Part shown: positions 47,086 to 56,462 of the stretch, piece after piece | Layout of the letters: the number at the start of each line of letters is the position of its first letter | How positions within the stretch are numbered: the first letter of the stretch is position 1 | Origin: Paracoccaceae bacterium | GTDB lineage: Bacteria > Pseudomonadota > Alphaproteobacteria > Rhodobacterales > Rhodobacteraceae | Reading direction: 5' to 3' | Assembly: GCA_024742455.1 (NCBI GenBank) | Contig: JANSYL010000004.1 | Location: 149,972-213,971 of the forward strand | Length of the DNA: 64,000 nt | The notes under the pieces: generated by a model | What the model was told of the DNA's origin: nothing | Databases searched by the model: none | What the model saw: the letters and a program-made list of their open reading frames with translations, nothing else | Made by a program: the position numbers and the translations under genes

Positions 47086-47700
47086 TTATTCGCCGCCGCC
47101 CGACCCCCCGCCGGGCCCTGCGGCATAGGTGCGGTACACGATGCGTGCATATTGGCCATCCAGCACCATCGGGTTGTCCTGCACGAAACCCGTCACCTCG
47201 GTCACTGTGCGGCGGTTGCGGCGTTCGCGCGCCTCGGTGGCCACGACGGGCTGGGTTTCACCCAGTGACACCAGCGCATCAAGCCGCGACCGGTCGATGC
47301 CCTGCGCAACGAAGAAATCCACCACCGCATGGGCGCGGCGCAAGCCCAGGCGCTGGTTATAGGCCTGGGTGCCCACCAGATCGGTATGGCCGTAGACGGT
47401 GAACCGGACCTCGGGGAAGTTCTGGATGAAATGGGCCTGTTGGCGCAGGATCGCGCGCGCTTCCTGGTCGAGCACGGCGGAGTTGAATTCGAAATTGATC
47501 GTGGTCGGCACTTCCTCGGCGAAGCGGCGGCCAAGCTCCTGCGCGAAGCTCAGTTCCCCGTTATGGATCATGACGTTGTTCATCGTCGGGTTGCCGAAGC
47601 TTCCCTCGTCGAGGTCCGAGCCGAGCGGGGCGTCGGTGCATCCCGCCAGCGCGATCGCGGCCAGAACGGACAGGCAGAGGCGGGGCAGGCGCAGGGTCAT
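47086..47700 (-). CDS. OmpA-family lipoprotein of the Tad locus
   Basis: A 204-residue protein with lipobox AIALAGC and an OmpA-like C-terminal domain (FTVYGHTDLVGTQAYNQRLG) that should bind peptidoglycan. It sits at the position often taken by CpaD/RcpB and may anchor the secretin to the wall. It ends in a Gly/Glu-rich tail. It starts 4 bases after the cpaC stop. Confidence 0.88.
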   Translation of the reverse strand: MTLRLPRLCLSVLAAIALAGCTDAPLGSDLDEGSFGNPTMNNVMIHNGELSFAQELGRRFAEEVPTTINFEFNSAVLDQEARAILRQQAHFIQNFPEVRFTVYGHTDLVGTQAYNQRLGLRRAHAVVDFFVAQGIDRSRLDALVSLGETQPVVATEARERRNRRTVTEVTGFVQDNPMVLDGQYARIVYRTYAAGPGGGSGGGE

Positions 47701-47704
47701 CGTC

Positions 47705-49114
47705 TCAATCCATCACATAGCCGTAGGAACCCGAGAAATCCTGCTGCGCGACCTCACCGGCCGGGGTGCCGGCCGATCCGCCGCCGGTGGTGCGGCCGAG
47801 CAGGAACAATTCGCGTTCCGAGGGGATCTGCACGCGGTCGGTCGGCAGCTCAAGCGCCTCGCCCCGCGTCGGGGTTACCAGATGCGCGGTGATGATGATC
47901 ACCAGTTCCGACTGTTCGCGGGAATAACTGGCCGACCGGAACAAGGCGCCCAGAACCGGCAGATCGCCCAGCCACGGGACCCGGCCGATGGAGTCGCGGA
48001 AATCATCTTGCAAAAGGCCCGCGATGGCGAAGCTTTCGCCGTCGCGCATTTCGACCGTGGTGCTGGCCGAGCGGGTGTTGGTCGAGGGAATTTCCGCGCC
48101 GCCGCCCAGGTTGACGGTTTCCCCGATCGACGAGACCTCGGTCGACAGTTGCAGGTTGATGATGTCGCCGTCCACGACGGTGGGCGTAAAGCTCAGCTGC
48201 ACACCGAACGGCTTGAACTCAACCGCCGTGCCGCCGCCTTCGCTGGTGACGGGGATCGGAAACTCGCCGCCTGCTAGGAAACTCGCGGTCTGGCCCGACA
48301 GCGCGCTGAGGTTGGGTTCGGCCAGCGTGCGGACCATGCCATTGGTTTCCAGCGCCTCAAGCAGGACCGACAATTGCACGCCGCCCGAGGTGAAGCTGAT
48401 GCCAAGGCCCCCGTTGCGCCCGTCGAGCCCGTTGGGGATCGTGCCGTCGAAATTGGTGAACCCGTTGCCGGTATTGCCCGTGCCGAGCGTGCCGTTCAGC
48501 GCACCACCGGCGTTGCCGCTGATGCCAAGGCTGGCCGACAATTCCTGCCGCACGGTGCGCTGCATCTCGGCAAAGCGCAGTTGCAGCATCACCTGTTGCG
48601 TGCCGCCGACCATCATCAGGTTCGACACGCCACCCGGCGTGTAGCGTTCGGCCAGTTCCATGGCGCGGTCGACGGACCGGCCCGAGGATACGGTGCCCGA
48701 CAGCACGATGCCGTCATTGGCGGTGCGGACCTCGATGGGTTCATCGGGCAGGATTTCACGCAGCCGTTCACGCAGTTCCGACACGTCGGGGACCACCTGC
48801 ACCTCGACATTGGCGATCAGGGTGCCATCGGCGCCCAGAAGCGTCATGGTGGTGCGCCCGGGCGCGCGGCCCAGAACATAGATCGTGCGTTCCGACAGGG
48901 TGGCGATATCGGCGATGGCGGGGTTTGCGACCGATAGCTCGGCAAACAGGGTTTCGCTTTCGACCACCACGGCGCGGTTCAGCGGCACGCGCAGGTCGGC
49001 GGTGGTCTGCCCCTCGACCACACGCAGCCCCTGGGCCTGCGCGGTCGGCGCAGCAACACCCAGTGCGAAGGCGCAGCCCACAAGGGCCACGCGGAATACC
49101 GTGGTCATGCTCAT
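47705..49114 (-). CDS. cpaC: Tad secretin CpaC/RcpA
   Basis: A 469-residue outer-membrane secretin. It has a signal peptide (VALVGCAFALGVAAPTAQAQ), an N-terminal pilus domain, a BON-like module (IVLSGTVSSGRSVDRAMELA) and the secretin core near VPWLGDLPVLGALFRSASYS and ELVIIITAHLV. It forms the exit pore of the pilus. ATG 49114 follows an AGAGGCAGG site; the frame extends 42 codons further but without a signal-like start. Confidence 0.93.
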   Translation of the reverse strand: MSMTTVFRVALVGCAFALGVAAPTAQAQGLRVVEGQTTADLRVPLNRAVVVESETLFAELSVANPAIADIATLSERTIYVLGRAPGRTTMTLLGADGTLIANVEVQVVPDVSELRERLREILPDEPIEVRTANDGIVLSGTVSSGRSVDRAMELAERYTPGGVSNLMMVGGTQQVMLQLRFAEMQRTVRQELSASLGISGNAGGALNGTLGTGNTGNGFTNFDGTIPNGLDGRNGGLGISFTSGGVQLSVLLEALETNGMVRTLAEPNLSALSGQTASFLAGGEFPIPVTSEGGGTAVEFKPFGVQLSFTPTVVDGDIINLQLSTEVSSIGETVNLGGGAEIPSTNTRSASTTVEMRDGESFAIAGLLQDDFRDSIGRVPWLGDLPVLGALFRSASYSREQSELVIIITAHLVTPTRGEALELPTDRVQIPSERELFLLGRTTGGGSAGTPAGEVAQQDFSGSYGYVMD

Positions 49115-49233
49115 TGTGATCCTGCCTCTTTGATCACTTGGATCCGGGTTATCCCCGGTTGTTGGTTGCAATGTGCACGAAAAACGGATTTCGCGCAAGA
49201 ATCCTGTCGTTACGGGCCGTTCCTGGTGTGTAT

Positions 49234-49256
49234 TGGGCACCGGAAACCGGTGCCCA
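49234..49256 (-). promoter_or_regulatory. Hairpin between cpaB and cpaC
   Basis: TGGGCACCGG-AAA-CCGGTGCCCA is a perfect 10-bp inverted repeat 5 bases after the cpaB stop. No U-tract follows on the minus strand, so it may act as an mRNA processing or stability element, or as an attenuator, within the pilus operon. Confidence 0.5.
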
Positions 49257-49261
49257 CCCCC

Positions 49262-50086
49262 TCAATTGGTGCATGGCACTTGGATTAACACAACTTCTGA
49301 CCCGCGGCGGTTGCGCACGGTGCAGATCTCGGGACGTTCTTCTTCCACGACAACCTCGACCTCACCGAGCAGTGCATCGGTGGAGGACTGCACATTGTCG
49401 CTGAGCGTGTTGTCGCCCACACCGACAAGCGCCAGTGTCAGTGAGCCCGAGGCCTGCGCCTGGGTCAGGGTTGCGATTTCCTCGGGCGGGGCCGAGACCG
49501 TGATGGTGCGCGCGATTGTGGGATCGTTGCGGTCCTCGTCGGCGATCTGGTCGATGGCGATGATCTCGACGCTGGACTTGATCAGGCGGGTGATGCTTTC
49601 ACCGTCGCGGCCCTGCCCGGTCCAGTACACATCGACATGGTCGCCCGGACGCAGGAAGCCCGACACGCCCGAAACCACGTTCACGGTCAGCGCGATGGCG
49701 CGCATCCCTTCCTCGAGCCGCGAGGCGACGCCGGCATCCTCGCCGGGGTTTGTCACCTTCGACACCAGCACCGGTTCGTTGCGCTCCATCACGCGCAGAA
49801 CGGTGCGCAGGTCGCCGCCCTCGGGGAACAATTGCTCCTCCTCGGTGAAGGCACCGAAGGGGACGTGGCCTGCGGGCCAGCGGATCAGGCTCACGTCCTG
49901 CGGACGCAGCACATCACCGTAGCGCACCTGCCGGTTGACGACATAGACTTCGGTGGTTGGCAGGATCGCGCTTTGCTGTTGCGACAGCGCGGTCTGATAC
50001 TGTTCAAAACGGTCCTTGGCGATCGACACGGCGTAACCGGCGATGCCGATCCCGGCGAACAGGACGAGGCCGAACACAATACGCAT
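49262..50086 (-). CDS. cpaB: Flp pilus assembly protein CpaB/RcpC
   Basis: A 274-residue protein with an N-terminal membrane helix (MRIVFGLVLFAGIGIAGYAV), a SAF domain (EVYVVNRQVRYGDVLRPQDV) and the CpaB core (GMRAIALTVNVVSGVSGFLR then PGDHVDVYW). SAF domains bind glycans. CpaB is a periplasmic partner of the secretin. The last 20 residues include two Cys residues, which could form a disulfide. Confidence 0.92.
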   Translation of the reverse strand: MRIVFGLVLFAGIGIAGYAVSIAKDRFEQYQTALSQQQSAILPTTEVYVVNRQVRYGDVLRPQDVSLIRWPAGHVPFGAFTEEEQLFPEGGDLRTVLRVMERNEPVLVSKVTNPGEDAGVASRLEEGMRAIALTVNVVSGVSGFLRPGDHVDVYWTGQGRDGESITRLIKSSVEIIAIDQIADEDRNDPTIARTITVSAPPEEIATLTQAQASGSLTLALVGVGDNTLSDNVQSSTDALLGEVEVVVEEERPEICTVRNRRGSEVVLIQVPCTN

Positions 50087-50230
50087 ACCGTTTCCTTTCT
50101 GACGCGGACGCGCGCACGGGGCCGCGCCGCGGGTGGCAGTTTTCAGCCGCGACCCTGCTTAAGGATTCTGTCAAAATCGTGGAGGAAGCGTGCAGCAGGG
50201 CGGGCATTCGGCCCGCCCGCGTGCGAGGCT

Positions 50231-50458
50231 TTAGTCGACCGAGCTTTGCACCAGCCCTTCGCCGGGCGTGAAGGCATCGGCGATGGTCTGGTTGGTAAGG
50301 GTCGTGTCGATCTCTCCCGAGAGGCTCTCAAGCCCGGGAGATAGAACAGAAATCACAGCAAGGCCGAGGCCCACAAGCGCGGCGGTCAGAACCACCCAGT
50401 CGACGGTGATGGCGCCGGTTTCGGCATCGAGGAAACGGGTGAGGGCGGGGGTGAACAT
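50231..50458 (-). CDS. Flp-type pilin, divergent copy
   Basis: A 75-residue pilin precursor. The leader MFTPALTRFLDAETG ends at the predicted cut before AITVDWVVLTAALVGLG. It carries the same unusual DW at mature +5/+6 as its two relatives but a different C-terminal half. It is separated from the other two by a terminator-like hairpin and so may be less expressed or part of the assembly operon. It may act as a minor pilin. Confidence 0.85.
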   Translation of the reverse strand: MFTPALTRFLDAETGAITVDWVVLTAALVGLGLAVISVLSPGLESLSGEIDTTLTNQTIADAFTPGEGLVQSSVD

Positions 50459-50605
50459 GGCAATCTCCTGTAGAGGTTCAGTGCGCTGCGCGGCGATGCG
50501 CAGGTGGGGCCATGTTGAGAGGGCGCGCGGCGGCATTGTGGCCGGGCTTCGTCCCGGCGCGACCGGTTGCCGACAATTCGATGCGTTTTCAGGGGGGGCG
50601 AAGAC

Positions 50606-50633
50606 GAGAAAACCGCGCCCGAAGGCGCGGTTT
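50606..50633 (-). terminator. Terminator between flp copies
   Basis: AAACCGCGCC-CGAA-GGCGCGGTTT, which on the minus strand ends with TTTTCTCG, lies just after the second pilin gene. It could give high pilin and low assembly-gene expression. Confidence 0.75.
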
Positions 50634-50664
50634 CCCTGTTCAGATGACCGTGGTCAGGCGACGA

Positions 50665-50895
50665 TTAGTCGGCTGCACCCAGATCGATGGTCAGACCTTC
50701 ACCTGCGGTGAATTCGTCTTCCAGCGCGAGGCCGGCCAGACCGTCGTTGATGTCGTCCGACAGGTCCTCGATACCGCCCGACACGACAGCCATGACTGCG
50801 AGGCCCAGGCCAACGATGGCTGCGGTCAGAACGACCCAGTCAACGGTCACGGCGCCGGATTCGTCAGCGGCGAAGTTCTTGAATGCTGCGAACAT
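50665..50895 (-). CDS. flp: Flp-type major pilin (copy 2)
   Basis: A 76-residue precursor. The leader MFAAFKNFAADESG is followed by a 62-residue mature part starting AVTVDWVVLTAAIVGLG, identical in sequence to copy 1. The canonical Flp motif has Glu-Tyr at +5/+6; here it is Asp-Trp. The helix is followed by an acidic tail. The ATG at 50895 was chosen because it gives the short leader expected of Flp pilins. Confidence 0.9.
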   Translation of the reverse strand: MFAAFKNFAADESGAVTVDWVVLTAAIVGLGLAVMAVVSGGIEDLSDDINDGLAGLALEDEFTAGEGLTIDLGAAD

Positions 50896-50988
50896 GGTGG
50901 TGTTCCTTTTCATTGGAGGGCTACGCCCAAGGGAGAGTGGGGGGTGAGGGACGCACCGGGTGACGTGGTGCGCCCCTCGGGTCGGTGA

Positions 50989-51219
50989 TTAGTCAGCCGC
51001 GCCGAGGTCGATGGTCAGACCTTCGCCAGCGGTGAACTCGTCTTCCAGCGCGAGGCCGGCCAGACCGTCGTTGATGTCGTCCGACAGGTCTTCGATACCG
51101 CCGGAAACAACGGCCATGACGGCCAGGCCCAGGCCGACGATGGCTGCGGTCAGAACGACCCAGTCAACGGTCACGGCGCCGGATTCGTTTGCGGCGAAGT
51201 TCTTGATCAGAGCGGTCAT
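50989..51219 (-). CDS. flp: Flp-type major pilin (copy 1)
   Basis: A 76-residue precursor with leader MTALIKNFAANESG and a mature part identical to copy 2. It is the first gene of the minus-strand pilus block, so the promoter should lie in 51220-51473, a 254-bp gap shared with the divergent transglycosylase gene. Many third-codon positions differ from copy 2 despite the identical mature protein. ATG 51219 follows a GGAGAT site. Confidence 0.9.
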   Translation of the reverse strand: MTALIKNFAANESGAVTVDWVVLTAAIVGLGLAVMAVVSGGIEDLSDDINDGLAGLALEDEFTAGEGLTIDLGAAD

Positions 51220-51473
51220 GATGATCTCCAATGTGTCTCAGGTGCTCAGGTTTCTGCTTTCGAACTGCCAAGGCAGCAGTTCTGCCCCCTTGGGATGGTT
51301 TGGTTATCCCGGCGAAAAGGGGCGGGAATTGGGCGGCGATTCGGATTTTGTGGGATAAGTGCGGGGTGCTTTTGCGACCGCGACCGCTGCAAAAATCGTT
51401 AACGAAACCCGGGAAAATGCGGTAAACCTAACGAAAGACTTAAAAATCCACCCCGAGGTGGAGGAGACGAGGC

Positions 51474-52316
51474 ATGAGAGCGGGTATCCGGGCCATCACG
51501 GCAGGACTGGCAGGCGTGATTTTTTTCCTGGGCGTGCCGCAGGCACCGTCGCTGGCGCAGTCCGCCGGGGGTGGGAGCGGAGCTGAGGCGCCAACGATCC
51601 GGCGCGTGCAGGTGCCGCCGCAGGGATATACCGGGCCGCGCATCAACATACAGATCGAACCTGCGGCCGCCGCCCCGGCCGAGGCCGCGCCCACGGGCCC
51701 CGGCGCGCGCAGCGCCGCCGCCCCGCCCCATGCCGCACCGTGGTTCTGGGCCGAGGTGTCGCCCGAGATGCCCGCCGACCCGCGCAGGTTCTGGGCTGCG
51801 CTGAACCGGATCGAAACCGCCGATGAGGCCGGGATGCTGATCGTGCCGCGCCTGGCCGACCTGGCCGCGATGGCCGAGACCCATGGCCGGACGCTGTTGG
51901 CCGAAACCATCGACACCGGCGTTTCGCCCGCGCTGGCGCTGTCGGTGATGGCGGTGGAGTCCTCGGGCCGGACGGCTGCGGTCAGTTCCGCGGGGGCGCA
52001 GGGCCTGATGCAGCTGATCCCCGATACCGCCGCCCGTTTCGGCGTCACCGATGCTTTCGATCCGGCCCAGAACATCGCTGGCGGCATCGCCTATCTCGAC
52101 TGGCTGCTCGAGGAATTCGACGGCGACGTGGTGCTCGCGCTTGCGGGCTACAACGCGGGCGAGGGGGCGGTGGTGCGGGCGGGCGGTGTGCCCGACTATC
52201 CCGAAACCCGTGGCTACGTGCCCAAGGTGCTGGCCACATGGATGCTGGCCCGCAGCCTGTGCATGACGCCGCCCGAGCTGCCCTCGGACGGCTGCGTGTT
52301 CACGGTGATGCAGTAA
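51474..52316 (+). CDS. Lytic transglycosylase
   Basis: A 280-residue exported protein. It has a signal peptide (ITAGLAGVIFFLGVPQAPSL), a Pro/Ala-rich linker and a C-terminal Slt-type domain with VMAVESSGRTAAVSSAGAQG, LMQLIPDTAARFGV and LALAGYNAGEGAVVRAGGVP; the Glu in VESSG is the catalytic acid. It cleaves peptidoglycan. It is divergent from the Tad pilus genes and may make the opening for the pilus, which is inference from position. Confidence 0.9.
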   Translation: MRAGIRAITAGLAGVIFFLGVPQAPSLAQSAGGGSGAEAPTIRRVQVPPQGYTGPRINIQIEPAAAAPAEAAPTGPGARSAAAPPHAAPWFWAEVSPEMPADPRRFWAALNRIETADEAGMLIVPRLADLAAMAETHGRTLLAETIDTGVSPALALSVMAVESSGRTAAVSSAGAQGLMQLIPDTAARFGVTDAFDPAQNIAGGIAYLDWLLEEFDGDVVLALAGYNAGEGAVVRAGGVPDYPETRGYVPKVLATWMLARSLCMTPPELPSDGCVFTVMQ

Positions 52317-52319
52317 CGC

Positions 52320-52598
52320 CTAGTCGAAAACGTCCTGCCATTCCGGGTGGCGCGCGGCCTGCGCCTTCACGAAGGGGCAGAGCGCGATGATCTTCACCCC
52401 CTCCGCCCGGGCATCGGCCACCAGCCGTTCGACCAGCGCCCGGCCCGCGCCGCTGCCGCGCAGCGTGTCGGGCACGCCGGTATGGTCGGCGATGATCTTC
52501 GTGGGCGACAGGATCGAATAGGTCAGGTCTGCCTCGGCCCCGTCTTGCCTCAGAACGTAGCGGCCCTTGGTGTCGCCATGGTCGCGGGTGATCTGCAT
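52320..52598 (-). CDS. GNAT-type N-acetyltransferase (small, YidJ-like)
   Basis: A 92-residue minimal GNAT domain. Seen: DTLRGSGAGRALVERLVADA, where R-G-S-G-A-G-R contacts acetyl-CoA, and KIIALCPFVKAQAARHPEW. This short family (PF14542-like) has no known substrate. ATG 52598 is used; the frame extends 30 codons upstream without support. It converges with the transglycosylase gene 3 bases away. Confidence 0.82.
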   Translation of the reverse strand: MQITRDHGDTKGRYVLRQDGAEADLTYSILSPTKIIADHTGVPDTLRGSGAGRALVERLVADARAEGVKIIALCPFVKAQAARHPEWQDVFD

Positions 52599-52717
52599 GG
52601 TCACGGTCCCCTGTGATCTGTCTTGTGATGAACCGGGTGCCGTCGGGCACCGTCGACCAAAACTGGGGGGCAGCCCCGAGGCGATCAATCGCGCGCCCTG
52701 GCACCGGGCCTGTGCGC

Positions 52718-53108
52718 TCAGTCAGGGCCCGTCATGGCCGGAAGCGGCCGTTTGACACCGGATTCCGAGATCGCGACGAAGGTGAAATCCCCCTCGGTCA
52801 CCAGAAGGTGTTCGCCAGTGCGTTGGCGGCGCACCCAGGCCTCGACATGCATGGTGATCGAGGACCGGCCCGTCCTGACGATCCTGGTATGGACCGAGAA
52901 CAGGTCCCCCACGAGGACGGGCGCGTGAAACCGCATCGCCTCGATCGCCACCGTGGCGCAGCGCCCTTGCGCGCGCTGCGCGGCCGTGGTGCCCGCCGCG
53001 ATGTCCATCTGGCTGACGACCCAGCCCCCGAACACGTCCCCGCCGGAATTGGTGTCGGCGGGCATCGGCACGGTCTGCAGCGTCAGGTCTCCGTCCGGGG
53101 CGGCTGGC

Positions 53109-53116
<8 letters not shown>
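52718..53116 (-). CDS. YciA-type acyl-CoA thioesterase
   Basis: A 132-residue hotdog thioesterase. Seen: [20 protein letters not shown] followed by [12 protein letters not shown], which holds the active-site Asp. The TTG at 53116 is preferred: it gives the usual [14 protein letters not shown] start, has GAGGCG ahead of it, and overlaps the scoB stop by 8 nt. ATG 53149 would overlap by 41 nt. Confidence 0.85.
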
Positions 53117-53731
<615 letters not shown>

Positions 53732-53732
<1 letters not shown>

Positions 53733-54436
53733 CAGGCTTCCTCCCGCTTGCGCACGGTGCGCTGTTCGATGCGTTTTTCATGTTCGCCCTGGATGATCCG
53801 GTGCACGTAGATGCCGGGCAGATGGATCAGGTCGGGGTCGAGCGATCCGGTGGGCACGATCTCCTCGACCTCCATCACGCAGACGCGCCCGCACATCGCG
53901 GCGGGTGGGTTGAAGTTGCGCGCGGTCTTGCGGAACACCGCGTTACCGGTTTCGTCGGCCTTCCACGCCTTCACGATGGACAGGTCGGCGAAAATGCCCC
54001 GTTCCAGGATGTAGGTTTCGCCGTCGAAATCCTTGTGCTCCTTGCCTTCCGCCACCTGGGTGCCAACGCCGGTCTTGGTGTAGAAGCCGGGGATGCCCGC
54101 GCCGCCTGCGCGCATGCGTTCGGCCAGCGTGCCCTGCGGGTTGAACTCGATCTCCAGCTCACCTGACAGGTATTGGCGCATGAATTCGTCATTCTCGCCG
54201 ACGTAGGACGACATCATCTTCGCGATCTGCTTGGTGTCGAGCAATTTGCCCAGGCCGAACCCGTCGACCCCGCAATTGTTCGAGGCGATCGTCAGGCCGG
54301 TGACGCCGGACTTGACGATAGCGTCGATCAGAAGCTCGGGGATGCCGCAGAGGCCGAAGCCACCCGCCGCGATCAGCATGTCGTCATGGAGCAGCCCGTC
54401 GAGCGCCGCGTCGGCCGAGGCGTAGATCTTTTTCAT
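53732..54436 (-). CDS. scoA: 3-oxoacid CoA-transferase subunit A
   Basis: A 234-residue alpha subunit. Seen: [36 protein letters not shown], and [20 protein letters not shown]. It works with ScoB on acetoacetate/succinyl-CoA. ATG 54436 has GGGGGAA ahead; the frame extends 57 codons further with no protein-like sequence. Confidence 0.94.
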
Positions 54437-54578
54437 GGGTGGATTCCCCCTGTTCAAGCCGCGCGCAAACTGGCCCGTCGGGGACGTGGCGTCAATCGGG
54501 GGTTTGGGGCGCGGACTTCGATGGATGTGCCTTCGCCCTGCGCTCTCGGTGTGCATGGGTGCGCAGGTTGATTCAGTC

Positions 54579-55685
54579 CTACCGCCCGAGCGCCGCCTCC
54601 ATCTCACCGATCAGCGTCGAACAGAAGCGTTCGAACCGGGCCCCCGGCTGCTGGCCCGCGATCCGTTCGGCAAAGGGATCCGGCGCGTCGATGGCGCTGC
54701 CTGCCAATGTCGCCACCGTGGCATGGCCGCAGAACGGCACCTGCACCTCGGAATACCCGCCTTCATGCACAAGCGTCAGCCGCCCGTCGCACAGGTCATC
54801 CGCCACCGCCATCATCATCGCCGTCATTTCCGCGAAGGTGTTGGTCCCCGCCAGCATACGGCTGAGCGGATCGGTGCCCGCCGCGTCGAAGCCGCAGGCG
54901 ACGATGATCGCGTCTGGGCGGAACGCTTCGAGCTCGGGCACCACGAGGCGTTCCATCGCCTCGACATAGGTGGCGTGACCCGCACCGGGGGGCAGCGGGA
55001 CATTGAGGTTGTATCCCTCGCCCGCCTCGGACCCGCGATCCTCAAAATCGCCGCTGTCGCGGGGATAGTTGCGCTCCTGATGGATCGAAATCGTCAGCAC
55101 ATCGGCCCGGTCATAGAAAATCGCCTCGGTTCCGTTGCCGTGATGAACGTCCCAGTCGACCACCGCGATCCGGTCGGCCAGCCCCGCCGCCTTCGCCGCT
55201 TCAACCGCGATGGCGACATTGTTGAGCAGACAGAATCCGTTCGGGAAATCCGGCAGACAATGGTGCCCCGGCGGGCGCGACAGGGCATAGGCATTGTCGA
55301 CCTGGCCCTTGAGCGTGGCGAACACGGCCGCCGTTGCCAGCCCCGCCGAGAGACAGGCGATATCGAACCCGTCGGGGCCAAAGGGCGTGCGCAGCCCCAA
55401 CTCCCCGCCGCCCTCGCGCGACATCCGCTGAAAGGCGTCGAGGTAGCGGGCGGGGTGGACGCGCAACAGGTCCTCGCGCGTGACCGGCGGGGCGGAGCCC
55501 GACTGCAATTCGGCCAGCAGCCCCGTCACCTCCATCAGGTTCTTCATCCGGCGCTTGGTCTCGGGGTTTTCGGGCAGGCCCGCGCCGGTCGGCGGCTGCA
55601 CCAGCCCGCCCACTGGGGCGAGGAAGGCGTAGTTGCCGCCCGTGTGCCAGAAACAGCGTTCGTCCCAGAAAAACCCGGTCGCCAT
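54579..55685 (-). CDS. Class II histone-deacetylase-family amidohydrolase
   Basis: A 368-residue zinc amidohydrolase. Seen: [38 protein letters not shown] with zinc-binding residues, [20 protein letters not shown] and [18 protein letters not shown]. Bacterial members remove acetyl groups from polyamines or other small amides rather than histones; the substrate here is unknown. It ends about 140 bases upstream of scoA. Confidence 0.92.
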   Translation of the reverse strand: MATGFFWDERCFWHTGGNYAFLAPVGGLVQPPTGAGLPENPETKRRMKNLMEVTGLLAELQSGSAPPVTREDLLRVHPARYLDAFQRMSREGGGELGLRTPFGPDGFDIACLSAGLATAAVFATLKGQVDNAYALSRPPGHHCLPDFPNGFCLLNNVAIAVEAAKAAGLADRIAVVDWDVHHGNGTEAIFYDRADVLTISIHQERNYPRDSGDFEDRGSEAGEGYNLNVPLPPGAGHATYVEAMERLVVPELEAFRPDAIIVACGFDAAGTDPLSRMLAGTNTFAEMTAMMMAVADDLCDGRLTLVHEGGYSEVQVPFCGHATVATLAGSAIDAPDPFAERIAGQQPGARFERFCSTLIGEMEAALGR

Positions 55686-55691
55686 CGCGGT

Positions 55692-55946
55692 CTATTCCTC
55701 GCCCGGACGGTTCAGGCGATAAACCCCTTCGGGCAGGTCGAGCGCGGCGGCAAGGTCACGGATCTGCGCCATCGACAGGGTGATCTTCTGCACCCGGTCG
55801 GTGCGCGGGTCCCATTGTTCGATGGTGACGCATTCGTCGAAGGCCGCGATCGACACGTCCTCCTGCAGGGGGGTCGTGCCGGGCGTTTCGCCCTCGTCCA
55901 CGAGGGTGACCACGGTCGCGTCGAATTCATGCTCGATGGTAAACAT
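55692..55946 (-). CDS. Conserved small hypothetical protein
   Basis: An 84-residue acidic soluble protein (MFTIEHEFDATVVTLVDEGE, then a C-terminal MAQIRDLAAALDLPEGVYRL). It has no known domain. It lies 6 bases ahead of the deacetylase gene and is probably co-transcribed with it. Confidence 0.75.
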   Translation of the reverse strand: MFTIEHEFDATVVTLVDEGETPGTTPLQEDVSIAAFDECVTIEQWDPRTDRVQKITLSMAQIRDLAAALDLPEGVYRLNRPGEE

Positions 55947-55955
55947 GGCGGCAGC

Positions 55956-56345
55956 CTAGGCCCCGTCTGACGACCTCGCAAGCGCGGCTTCGCGTTTGAT
56001 CTGCCGGCTGTAAAGCCAGGGCGCGGCCACCCGGTTGTACAGCAGATCGGCCACCTGCCGCACGCCCGGTACCATCACCAGCCGCGCCAGCCAGTCCATG
56101 CCGGGCAGCGCCGCCCAGATCGCGGCGAAGGCGGGGATGCCGCTGATCACCCGCCCCTCGGGTGTCAGCGCGTGCATTCGGCGTTTCGCCTGATCCGGGG
56201 TCAGGGCATAGGGGTCCAGGTCGACCGCGTTGAGATCGTCAAAGCGCAAGGGCGCACCGGTCGCGGCGGCGCGTTTGCGGTAATGGGCGATCTCGGCCCG
56301 GCAGATTGGGCAGCGGTCATTGTAAAGGATGCGGGTCTCGATCAT
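55956..56345 (-). CDS. DCC-family thiol-disulfide oxidoreductase (DUF393)
   Basis: A 129-residue protein with the DxxCxxC signature in LYNDRCPICRAEIAHYRKR (Cys 12 and Cys 15), followed by FDDLNAVDLDPYALTPDQ and a hydrophobic region ending in LYSRQIKREAALAR. It probably has a redox role. It starts the small minus-strand unit with the hypothetical and deacetylase genes. Confidence 0.87.
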   Translation of the reverse strand: MIETRILYNDRCPICRAEIAHYRKRAAATGAPLRFDDLNAVDLDPYALTPDQAKRRMHALTPEGRVISGIPAFAAIWAALPGMDWLARLVMVPGVRQVADLLYNRVAAPWLYSRQIKREAALARSSDGA

Positions 56346-56462
56346 GCCCTGCAGGTAGGCGGCCCGCCGCCATCATCAACGCTCCGTGCCCACATCCGCG
56401 TGATCCCACTGGACCCCGGCGCGAACCGCGTTAGCCTGACGCGCATATGTGATGGAGGCATC

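Noticed and set aside
50665..51219. CRISPR-like or simple repeats in the pilin region
   Set aside because: The repetition comes from two homologous pilin genes with codon-level differences, not from short spaced repeats.
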